From Planctomycetota bacterium (GTDB taxonomy: Bacteria > Planctomycetota > Phycisphaerae > WQYP01), in contig JAJXZA010000381.1 of assembly GCA_021780285.1 (NCBI GenBank), forward strand, positions 1-8,408: a DNA stretch of 8,408 nucleotides. The letters run 5' to 3'. Below the pieces are notes generated by a model that was not told the origin of the DNA, did not search any database, and worked only from the letters and a program-made list of their open reading frames with translations. This document shows positions 1 through 6,894 of this stretch, in pieces. Numbering within the stretch: position 1 is the stretch's first letter; each line of letters starts with the position of its first letter. The position numbers and the translations under genes are program-made.

Positions 1-3000
1 CTTTTCATCGGTGGTACTGCCATTGCTGCCAGCCGGATAAGCAATATGTGCGAGTTCGTGATAGAGAGCGAGTCGTTCCGTGGTGTTGCGCGCTGCAGCC
101 TGACCCAACTCATGAAAGCGCTTCGGGTCAATTTTTTCCACCATGGCAAAGCGTGTTTCGTTGCGAAGATAGTCGCTGACAGCCGCGCGAACGACCGGGC
201 TGTCTATTTGGAGCGGCGGCTTACCCTGGCCTATCAATCGTGGATCGTACCGATACAATGGCCAAATGCCGCTGTCCACGGCGAGCTTCTGCTGTTCGCA
301 ACCAAAGCGCAAGTCGTATCCGTGTGCTATGCAATGCGCATAGGCAATAATAATTGACGGGCCGGGGAAGGCATTGGCCTCCGCAAACGCTTTGACAGTC
401 TGATTGTCGTTAGCGCCAAAGGCAACACTCGCCACGTAGGCGTGGCGGTAACTCATTGCCATAAGACCCAGGTCTTTCTTCTGCGTGGCTTTGCCCAGTG
501 CGGCAAATTTGGCCGCCGCGCCGATGGGCGTACTCTTGGAGCTTTGGCCGCCCGTGTTGGAATACACCTCAGTGTCCAGAACCAGAATGCGAACCTTTTC
601 CGACAAGCTCAGCACATGATCCAGGCCGCCGTAGCCGATATCATAAGCCCATCCATCGCCGCCAATAATCCAAACAGATTTTTCTAAAAGATAGTCGGCA
701 AACGTTTCAAGGAGCCTGGCTGCCGGTTCAGCAACCGTTTTCAGCCGCTGCCGTAATTGCTCTACGCGATCCCGCTGCTGAACTATATCCGCCTCGGTAG
801 CCTGCGGAGCCGAGAGCATTTCATTTACAATCGCGTGGCCGAGCACAGGTGTAAGCTCCTGCAAAAGCCGTCTTGCCTGACTGGTGCGAGCACCCGTGCC
901 CATTGCAAGCCCCAACCCGAATTCGGCATTATCCTCAAAGAGCGAGTTATTCCATGCCGGCCCTCGTCCCTTTGCGTCGTGGGCATAGGGCGTTGTGGGC
1001 AGGTTCCCGCTATAAATGGACGAGCAACCGGTAGCGTTGGCTATTACCAGCCGATCGCCAAAAAGTTGCGTCAGCAATTTGATGTACGGAGTTTCGCCGC
1101 AACCGGCGCAAGCGCCCGAATACTCAAACAGAGGCAGCATGAATTGGCTGGACTTGGCATCCAGCCGTGTAATAGCGGTGCGGTCAACCTCCGGCAACGA
1201 TAGGAAGAAGTCGTACCGGGACTTCTCGCGATCCAGCACGTTTAGCCGCGGCATGGCGCCGATCGCTTTAACGCGCGGGTTGGCTTTATCTTTGGCGGGA
1301 CAAATCTGAATGCACAGGCCGCAACCAGTGCAGTCTTCCGGGGCAACCTGAAGCACATAACGCATACCTTTAAAGTCAGGTGCCTTATACGCCGCAGTGA
1401 GAAACTCAGCCGGCGCTCCGGCAAGGTCTTCGGATACGCAGACCTTGGCGCGTATGGCGGCATGCGGACATACAAAGGAGCACTTATTGCATTGAATGCA
1501 CAGCGTGGGGTCCCAAACCGGAATCTCCTCGGCAATATTGCGCTTTTCCCAACGGGTGGTGCCTGTCGGCCATGTGCCATCCACCGGAAAAGCACTCACC
1601 GGCAGGCTGTCGCCCTTGCCCGCCATCATTACGGCCTGCACGCGTGCGGTAAACTCCGGCATTGCCTGCTGGAAATAGCCTGTTTGATGGAAGGTAGAGT
1701 CGGCCTGCGCCGGCAACGCAATCTCATGGAGTTGGGCTAATGCCGCATCAACCGCAGCGAAGTTGCGGCGCACCACCTCGTCGCCGCGTTTAGCATATGT
1801 TTTGCTGATGGCCCGCTTGATCGCGGCAATCGCCTCGTCGCGGGCCAAAACGCCGGATATCGCGAAGAAGCAGGTTTGCATGATGGTATTGATACGCCGT
1901 CCCATACCCGCCTCGCGGGCGACTGCCCCGGCGTCAATCGCAAATACACGCGCCCGCCGTGCGATAAGCGACTCCTGCACTTCCAAGGGCAGATGCGGCC
2001 AAAGGTCCTGCGGCGACCAGGGTGCGTTAAGCAGAACAACGCCTCCGGGTTTGAGATGCTCGACAATATCCATCTTTTCTAAAAATTCAAACTGATGGCA
2101 TGCAATAAAATCAGCTTGTTCAATCAGATACGGTGCACATATGGCAGTGGGGCCAAAACGCAGGTGCGATACCGTCAGTGCGCCCGATTTTTTCGAGTCG
2201 TAGACAAAATATGCCTGGGCGCTGCGGCCCGTTTCCTGTGCTATAATCTTAATGGAGTTTTTGTTGGCGCCAACAGTTCCGTCCGAGCCGAGGCCATAAA
2301 ATAGCGCCCGAAACGTATCAGCCGGTTCAATGTCAAGCGATTCCTGCACGGGCAGCGAAAGCCGCGTGACATCATCCACAATGCCGACGGTAAAATGCCT
2401 GCGAGGTTCTGAACGAGATAGCTCATCAAATATGGCTCGCACCATGGCCGGCGTAAACTCTTTGCTGGACAGGCCATAGCGACCTCCGCTAACCAGCGGA
2501 ATCTCGGGCACTAAGCCTGAATCCCTGGCTTCTATGAGCGATGTAAGCACATCCTGATAGAGGGGTTCACCAAGAGAACCAGGCTCTTTACAACGATCGA
2601 GGACGGCAATCCGTTTGACCGTGGGTGGCAGGACGCCGACGAACATCGAACTGGCAAATGGCCGATACATACGCACAATCACGCAACCGCAGGATTGGCC
2701 CTGACTATTAAGCCACCGAACCGTTTGTGCAACCGTCTGTGCGCCCGATCCCATGGCTATAATTACATTGGTTGCGTCCGGCGATCCGACGTATTGATAA
2801 GGTTGATACCGGCGGCCGGTTATTTCCGCAAATCGCTGCATTTGGCTTTCAATCAAAACACCCAGCGACTGATAAAATGGATTAGCCGCCTCGCGAGCCT
2901 GAAAGAAAACGTCCGGGTTCTGTGCTGTACCGCGCAGAACCGGTTTGTCGGGCGTAAGCCCACGAGCGCGATGGGCGGCAATATCGGCCTGGTCAACAAA

Positions 3001-3582
3001 AAGGCGAAGATGCTCATCTTGAAGCGGCTCAATACAGTTAATTTCATGCGAGGTGCGAAAACCATCAAAGAAATGCACAAATGGCACACGCGATTTCAGT
3101 GTTGCGGCCGTGGCGATGGCTGCTTGATCATGCGCTTCCTGCACACTGGAAGAAGCAAGCATGGCAAAGCCGGTTTGGCGGCATGCCATAACGTCAGAAT
3201 GATCGCCAAAAATTGACAGAGCGTGCGTAGCCAGCGACCGCGCCGCCACATGCATGACAAATGGAGTCAATTCCCCGGCTATTTTGTACATGTTGGGAAT
3301 CATCAGCAGCAATCCCTGCGAGGCGGTAAAAGTTGTGCACAGCACACCCGCTTGCAGACCACCGTGCACGGCGCCAATAGCGCCCGCCTCGCTCTGCATT
3401 TCCACAACGCGCGGAATAGAGCCAAAAAGGTTCTCGCGACCGCGCGCGGCCCATTCGTCGGCCAGTTCCCCCATAGCGCTGGCAGGCGTGATCGGGTACA
3501 ACGCAACCATTTCACTTAGACGGTATGCCACGTCAGCCGCCGCCTCATTGCCGTCAACAGGTATTAAGTTATGGCTTTTCAT
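1..3582 (-). CDS. nifJ: Pyruvate:ferredoxin (flavodoxin) oxidoreductase, single-chain PFOR (3' partial)
   Basis: Homodimeric cytoplasmic enzyme that oxidises pyruvate with CoA to acetyl-CoA and CO2 and reduces ferredoxin or flavodoxin; it can also run as pyruvate synthase. I translated the frame from the ATG at 3582 to position 1: 1194 codons with no stop. Domain I has YPITPASAMGE (29-39, T32), VEMQSEAGA (E65) and R115, the pyruvate/ThDP pocket. IAMGSGA (275-281) belongs to domain II, and GLGSDGTVGANKNS (to about 443) to domain III. Two [4Fe-4S] motifs follow: CIQCNKCSFVCP (C695, C698, C701, C705) and CTGCGLCIQICP (C751, C754, C757, C761). Proximal-cluster ligands are C825, C828, C853 and C1084, with the spacing I recall for the Desulfovibrio africanus enzyme. 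ThDP/Mg motifs are GDGWAYD (from 975) and YSNTGGQ (from 1007). Homologues end near the ALYHELA stretch, so only a short tail should lie off the edge. Position directly after hoxW suggests co-transcription with the hydrogenase. Confidence 0.96.
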   Translation of the reverse strand, partial: MKSHNLIPVDGNEAAADVAYRLSEMVALYPITPASAMGELADEWAARGRENLFGSIPRVVEMQSEAGAIGAVHGGLQAGVLCTTFTASQGLLLMIPNMYKIAGELTPFVMHVAARSLATHALSIFGDHSDVMACRQTGFAMLASSSVQEAHDQAAIATAATLKSRVPFVHFFDGFRTSHEINCIEPLQDEHLRLFVDQADIAAHRARGLTPDKPVLRGTAQNPDVFFQAREAANPFYQSLGVLIESQMQRFAEITGRRYQPYQYVGSPDATNVIIAMGSGAQTVAQTVRWLNSQGQSCGCVIVRMYRPFASSMFVGVLPPTVKRIAVLDRCKEPGSLGEPLYQDVLTSLIEARDSGLVPEIPLVSGGRYGLSSKEFTPAMVRAIFDELSRSEPRRHFTVGIVDDVTRLSLPVQESLDIEPADTFRALFYGLGSDGTVGANKNSIKIIAQETGRSAQAYFVYDSKKSGALTVSHLRFGPTAICAPYLIEQADFIACHQFEFLEKMDIVEHLKPGGVVLLNAPWSPQDLWPHLPLEVQESLIARRARVFAIDAGAVAREAGMGRRINTIMQTCFFAISGVLARDEAIAAIKRAISKTYAKRGDEVVRRNFAAVDAALAQLHEIALPAQADSTFHQTGYFQQAMPEFTARVQAVMMAGKGDSLPVSAFPVDGTWPTGTTRWEKRNIAEEIPVWDPTLCIQCNKCSFVCPHAAIRAKVCVSEDLAGAPAEFLTAAYKAPDFKGMRYVLQVAPEDCTGCGLCIQICPAKDKANPRVKAIGAMPRLNVLDREKSRYDFFLSLPEVDRTAITRLDAKSSQFMLPLFEYSGACAGCGETPYIKLLTQLFGDRLVIANATGCSSIYSGNLPTTPYAHDAKGRGPAWNNSLFEDNAEFGLGLAMGTGARTSQARRLLQELTPVLGHAIVNEMLSAPQATEADIVQQRDRVEQLRQRLKTVAEPAARLLETFADYLLEKSVWIIGGDGWAYDIGYGGLDHVLSLSEKVRILVLDTEVYSNTGGQSSKSTPIGAAAKFAALGKATQKKDLGLMAMSYRHAYVASVAFGANDNQTVKAFAEANAFPGPSIIIAYAHCIAHGYDLRFGCEQQKLAVDSGIWPLYRYDPRLIGQGKPPLQIDSPVVRAAVSDYLRNETRFAMVEKIDPKRFHELGQAAARNTTERLALYHELAHIAYPAGSNGSTTDEK

Positions 3583-3588
3583 AATCTA

Positions 3589-3594
3589 TCCTTT
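3589..3594 (-). promoter_or_regulatory. Ribosome binding site of the PFOR gene
   Basis: AAAGGA on the minus strand, 6 nt before the ATG at 3582, inside the 22-nt gap after hoxW (3583-3604). It is weaker than the hox sites but well placed. The gap is too short to hold both a terminator and a promoter. Confidence 0.65.
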
Positions 3595-3604
3595 TGTTAG
3601 GTTG

Positions 3605-4156
3605 TTACAACGACTGGCGTTTGGTTCGGCGACCTTGTTGCGCGGAGGGGTGTGCTTGCGTCGCCGGCTTACGCGGCCGCACCAGCCGATATGCCAGATG
3701 GCGAGCCAGCCGATCCACCGCCTTGGCGGCCAGCAGGCTCAGCACGTCGCCAATCTGCATGGACTCCACGCCAATAGCCACTACCCATGCATCAGGCTCG
3801 GCATTGAGTGCCCGTCGGCACAGATAAAGCATAGCGCCCGGCGAAAGATGATGGCTGAAATTGTTGGCAGGCGACTTTGGCGTAACCCGTCGAATCGCCA
3901 CATGGCCCGGGGCAATGTCCAGGCTTGCATCCACGAATACAACCCGTCGGGCAGCGGCAATATCGCCGGCAAGTTCCGGCGTAAGTTGCATACAGCTTAT
4001 GCACTTCACGCGGCCACAGCCCCATGGCTGTAATCTTTCCGACAACTGCTCGGCAAGAGCAGGCCCGGCGCCGTCATCACCGCGCATCGGATTTCCATAG
4101 CCAATTACGAGCGTGTCGAGTTCAATCGGTCGGTTAATCTTGTCTTTGGAGCGCAT
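3605..4156 (-). CDS. hoxW: HoxW, hydrogenase maturation endopeptidase (peptidase M52 family)
   Basis: A 183-residue protease expected to trim the C-terminal extension of HoxH after nickel insertion, the final step of large-subunit maturation. Family signatures are GYGNPMRGDDGAG (19-31), where an acidic residue (D27 or D28) corresponds to the first nickel-sensing ligand; FVDAS (74-78) with D76 for the second; and the SHHLSPG region (101-107) with H102 or H103 for the third. The QLTPELA segment (57-63) is also typical. The start overlaps the end of hoxH by 23 nt, pairing the protease with its substrate. The last 25 or so residues form a basic, Gln-rich tail (ending GRRTKRQSL) that seems longer than usual for the family and is probably disordered. 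The pyruvate:ferredoxin oxidoreductase gene starts 22 nt downstream of the stop. Specificity for HoxH is inferred from position; HyaD/HybD-type proteases share the fold. Confidence 0.93.
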   Translation of the reverse strand: MRSKDKINRPIELDTLVIGYGNPMRGDDGAGPALAEQLSERLQPWGCGRVKCISCMQLTPELAGDIAAARRVVFVDASLDIAPGHVAIRRVTPKSPANNFSHHLSPGAMLYLCRRALNAEPDAWVVAIGVESMQIGDVLSLLAAKAVDRLARHLAYRLVRPRKPATQAHPSAQQGRRTKRQSL

Positions 4157-5561
4157 CGCACACCTCCCCTTGGGCGGTCAATAATTCAATGCGCAGAGGC
4201 ATTTGTCCCAGCGCATGGGTAGAGCAGCTAAGGCATGGATCAAAGCAGCGGATGACCGCCTCAACCCGGTTGAGCATACCTTCCTGCAGACGATTGCCAT
4301 CCACAAACCGCCGCGCGACCTGAAGCACACCGCGATTCATGGCAAGATTGTTGTTGCCGGTGGCAATAATGAGATTGGCCCAACGCATCAATCCGTTTTC
4401 GTCAATGCGGTAGTGATGAATCAGTGTGCCGCGTGGCGCTTCCGAGATGCCCACGCCTTCCAGTTTATTGGGCCGCGCGCGGGCACGCACATGCTCACTC
4501 AGAATATCGGGATGCTCCAGCAGCCGCTGGAGCATTTCAATGCCGTAGATGATTTCAATCAGCCGCGCCCAGTGGTAATGAAAGCTGCTCTGTGGAGCAC
4601 GCCCCAGCCTCTGCCGAAAGATATCCAGTTCCCGATCAGCCAGCGGCGTGCCACATCCTTCCGCCAACACCAAACGCGCCAGCGGACCAACCCGATAGAT
4701 ACCATGCGGATAACCCCGCGGCCGAAAATAAGGCGACTTTAAAAACGAATGCTTTTCAACGGCTTCGGCAATAAGCGAGGCGTACCCGCGCGGTTCACGA
4801 AGTTCAGCTACTGGGGCGCCGTGTTCATCCGAAAACAGCAAGGTGCCGTCATAATGCTCCAACAATCTATCGGCAGAAACCAGCCCCACAAACATTGTGG
4901 GGAAATTGGCGAAGTCATCCACCTCGGCGGGATAACAGTCGCGCACACGCTGAAAATATTCCGCAGCCCTCAAAGCACGGGCCAGCGCATCAGGAATCAT
5001 GGAGGCAATCTGGTCTCGATGTTCCTGTGTCAACGGTGCATTAACCCCGCCGGGAACAGTCCATGCGGGATGGATTTTCTTGCCGCCCAGCAGACCGATG
5101 ATATCCTGACCGAATTTCCGCAGCATAATACCATCGCGGGCGAAATCGGGGTGGTCTTGAATGAGGCCGAAAATATTTCGCTTCGCTGGATCGCCATCCA
5201 TGCCAAAAATCAAGTCTGGACTCGATAGATGGAAAAACGACAGGGCATGGCTCTGTACAAGCTGCGCCAGGTTCATAATGCGCCGCAAACGAGCCGCATT
5301 CGGCGGAATTTCGACCGCCAGCAGATCATCGCAGGCTTTGCTTGACGCCATCAGGTGGCTTACCGGACAAATCCCGCAGATGCGGGCCATAATGGCGGGC
5401 ATTTCGGTAAGAGGTCGGCCTTCCACAAATTTCTCAAAACCACGGAATTGCGTAACATGAAATTGCGCGTCTGCCACTTTGCCGGCTTCATCAAGCTGAA
5501 TAGTTATGCAGGCGTGGCCTTCAATGCGGGTTACGCCTTCAATTGTAATCGTACGGTTCAT
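4134..5561 (-). CDS. hoxH: HoxH, NiFe catalytic large subunit of bidirectional hydrogenase
   Basis: A 475-residue precursor of the large subunit, which binds the NiFe(CN)2CO centre and interconverts H2 with protons and electrons. The N-terminal TRIEGH motif (11-16) contains the conserved glutamate E14. The L1 motif ARICGICPVSH carries nickel/iron ligands C62 and C65. The C-terminal L2 motif DPCLSCSTHA carries C443 and C446. By family knowledge, maturation cleaves after the histidine of DPCxxCxxH, here H449, removing a 26-residue tail (450-475), so the mature protein would end at H449. All four cysteine ligands are intact and the length suits HoxH. The start has a strong ribosome binding site. 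The 3' end overlaps the start of hoxW, which encodes the likely processing protease. The accessory hypABCDEF genes needed to build the metal centre are not in this window. Confidence 0.97.
   Translation of the reverse strand: MNRTITIEGVTRIEGHACITIQLDEAGKVADAQFHVTQFRGFEKFVEGRPLTEMPAIMARICGICPVSHLMASSKACDDLLAVEIPPNAARLRRIMNLAQLVQSHALSFFHLSSPDLIFGMDGDPAKRNIFGLIQDHPDFARDGIMLRKFGQDIIGLLGGKKIHPAWTVPGGVNAPLTQEHRDQIASMIPDALARALRAAEYFQRVRDCYPAEVDDFANFPTMFVGLVSADRLLEHYDGTLLFSDEHGAPVAELREPRGYASLIAEAVEKHSFLKSPYFRPRGYPHGIYRVGPLARLVLAEGCGTPLADRELDIFRQRLGRAPQSSFHYHWARLIEIIYGIEMLQRLLEHPDILSEHVRARARPNKLEGVGISEAPRGTLIHHYRIDENGLMRWANLIIATGNNNLAMNRGVLQVARRFVDGNRLQEGMLNRVEAVIRCFDPCLSCSTHALGQMPLRIELLTAQGEVCDALQRQD
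4162..4169 (-). promoter_or_regulatory. Ribosome binding site of hoxW
   Basis: GGGGAGGT on the minus strand, 5 nt before the hoxW ATG at 4156. It lies inside the hoxH coding sequence, in the segment encoding the peptide that HoxW is expected to remove. It supports the overlapping start. Confidence 0.8.
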
Positions 5562-5567
5562 ACATTT

Positions 5568-5574
5568 ACCTCCT
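5568..5574 (-). promoter_or_regulatory. Ribosome binding site of hoxH
   Basis: AGGAGGT, a near-perfect Shine-Dalgarno sequence, 6 nt before the hoxH ATG at 5561. It lies in the 38-nt hoxY-hoxH gap (5562-5599), where I see no terminator-like hairpin. Confidence 0.85.
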
Positions 5575-5599
5575 GTACAGCCATGCTCAAGTCACTGGC

Positions 5600-6166
5600 T
5601 TAAAGCCCAAAACGCGTCACCTCGGTAATGCTGGGCATCCGGCCCGCGAGGATTTCTGATAGTGCAAACCAGATTGCATTTGCCGGCGGCGGGCAACCGG
5701 GAACATACACATCCACCTTGATCACCTGATGCAGTGGAACAGCCTTCGGCCTCAGGGGTGGCACACCTAAAACCGGCAAACCCACCCGCCTCTGCCCAGG
5801 CTCCGGCGGGTGCGAAGCGTTTTCAACGTACGCTCGCTCAAAAAGCGAGGCACGGTCGAAACAATTGCGCATGGCAGGCACATTGCCGGTAACGGCGCAG
5901 TCACCTAGCGACAGCACGCAGGCGCTGCGTGCGCGAATCATGCGGGCCTTGCGATAATCTTCCTCGGAACTCACCGCACCCTCGACCAGAGTAAGATCAA
6001 CCCGGGCGGGAAAGTTTTTGTCATCCACCACCGGCGAGTGAAGCACATCCACAAGTCCCGCCAATGTGATCAAACGTTCATCCAGGTCGAGCAGGCTCAT
6101 GTGACATCCCGAACAACCATCCAGCCACACTGTGGCTACCGTCGGTTTTTTGTTGGATTCGGTCAT
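5600..6166 (-). CDS. hoxY: HoxY, small subunit of bidirectional NiFe hydrogenase
   Basis: A 188-residue cytoplasmic NiFe hydrogenase small subunit that carries the single proximal [4Fe-4S] cluster passing electrons between the HoxH active site and HoxU. Likely ligands are C18 and C21 (DGCSGCHMSLLD), C90 (SLGDCAVTGNVPAMRN) and C158 (VPGCPPP). There is no twin-arginine signal peptide and no C-terminal medial/distal cluster domain, which distinguishes it from membrane-bound uptake hydrogenases and fits the short group 3 small subunits. Two further cysteines, C83 and C102, flank C90 and are not standard ligands. The gene starts at an ATG overlapping the hoxU stop and is followed by hoxH after 38 nt. 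Some F420- or NADP-linked group 3 small subunits look similar, but the HoxF/HoxU context settles the assignment. Confidence 0.95.
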   Translation of the reverse strand: MTESNKKPTVATVWLDGCSGCHMSLLDLDERLITLAGLVDVLHSPVVDDKNFPARVDLTLVEGAVSSEEDYRKARMIRARSACVLSLGDCAVTGNVPAMRNCFDRASLFERAYVENASHPPEPGQRRVGLPVLGVPPLRPKAVPLHQVIKVDVYVPGCPPPANAIWFALSEILAGRMPSITEVTRFGL

Positions 6167-6894
6167 GGATTAGCCTCCCGCATAAGGGTTAAATAAGGCA
6201 GAAATGAAAGCTTTTTGGTCATTTCGCCAACCGCAACGCCGCGATGCGTCAAAGCACCAGTTGGGCATACGTTGACGCACTTTCCGCAACTTGTGCACGT
6301 TTCGCTCTCTCCCCAAGGCTGGTCAAGATCATGAATGACCGCGGCCAACACGCCCCGCCCCTTGATATCTTTGGTGCGGGCGCCCTCCACCTCCGCGCAC
6401 ACGCGCACGCACCGCGTACACAAAATGCAACGGTTATGATCAAGCCGCATCCGATCATGCGAGTTATCAACTTCAAGCTGCGGATTTCGGTATGCAAAGC
6501 GCACATGGTCAATGCCCAGCTTTTGTGCCAAGCTCTGGAGTTCGCAATGCCCATTGCTGACGCAAACCGAACAGATGTGATTGCGTTCGGCCAACAGCAG
6601 TTCCACAATCATACGCCGATAACGGTGCAACCGATCAGAATTGGTTTGCACTTCCATGCCCTCCTGGCAAGCGGTGGCGCAGGCAGCGTGAAGCTTTGGC
6701 GAGCCAGCTATTTCCACCATGCACAGGCGGCAGCCGCCCCAGACAGTCAGGCCCTCTAACCAGCACAGCGTTGGCAGCTCCATGCCATTGTCGCGCACGG
6801 CCTGCAGCACGGTATCGCCTGCGCGGCAACTCACATCCTTGCCGTTGATTCGCAAGGTAAGCGATTCCACAGAAGAATTAACCTGGGTAATCAT
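6163..6894 (-). CDS. hoxU: HoxU, Fe-S diaphorase subunit of bidirectional NiFe hydrogenase
   Basis: A 243-residue electron-transfer subunit, homologous to the N-terminal part of complex I NuoG, that wires HoxF to HoxY. Residues about 10-85 form a plant-type [2Fe-2S] ferredoxin domain with ligands C44, C55, C58 and C72. Next is a His-Cys [4Fe-4S] site (H106, C108, C111, C117; NHICSVCVSNGHCELQ), whose short H-x-C spacing is what I recall for HoxU rather than the longer NuoG spacing. Two ferredoxin-type [4Fe-4S] motifs follow: C156, C159, C162, C166 and C200, C203, C206, C210 (CTSCGKCVNVCP). All ligands are present and the length fits HoxU. The ATG overlaps the hoxF stop and the TGA overlaps the hoxY ATG, so the three diaphorase and small-subunit genes are probably translated as a coupled set. 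A NADP-linked or bifurcating hydrogenase gamma subunit is a less likely alternative. Confidence 0.95.
   Translation of the reverse strand: MITQVNSSVESLTLRINGKDVSCRAGDTVLQAVRDNGMELPTLCWLEGLTVWGGCRLCMVEIAGSPKLHAACATACQEGMEVQTNSDRLHRYRRMIVELLLAERNHICSVCVSNGHCELQSLAQKLGIDHVRFAYRNPQLEVDNSHDRMRLDHNRCILCTRCVRVCAEVEGARTKDIKGRGVLAAVIHDLDQPWGESETCTSCGKCVNVCPTGALTHRGVAVGEMTKKLSFLPYLTLMREANP
6174..6179 (-). promoter_or_regulatory. Ribosome binding site of hoxY
   Basis: GGGAGG on the minus strand, 7 nt before the hoxY ATG at 6166 and within the 3' end of hoxU. It fixes the hoxY start at the ATGA junction. Confidence 0.8.

Noticed and set aside
2695..3216. A 173-codon plus-strand open frame
   Set aside because: It is fully antisense to PFOR domains I-II, with no recognisable protein features.
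3583..3604. A transcription break (terminator or promoter) between hoxW and the PFOR gene
   Set aside because: The gap is only 22 nt, holds a ribosome binding site, and shows no hairpin or U-tract.
3254..4033. A 259-codon plus-strand open frame spanning the start of the PFOR gene and most of hoxW
   Set aside because: It is antisense to two genes with unmistakable family motifs, its translation shows no recognisable domain, and it crosses a gene boundary. It is best explained as a by-product of the codon usage on the minus strand.
6244..6759. A 171-codon plus-strand open frame opposite hoxU
   Set aside because: It is antisense to a gene whose Fe-S ligand pattern is complete, and its translation looks random.
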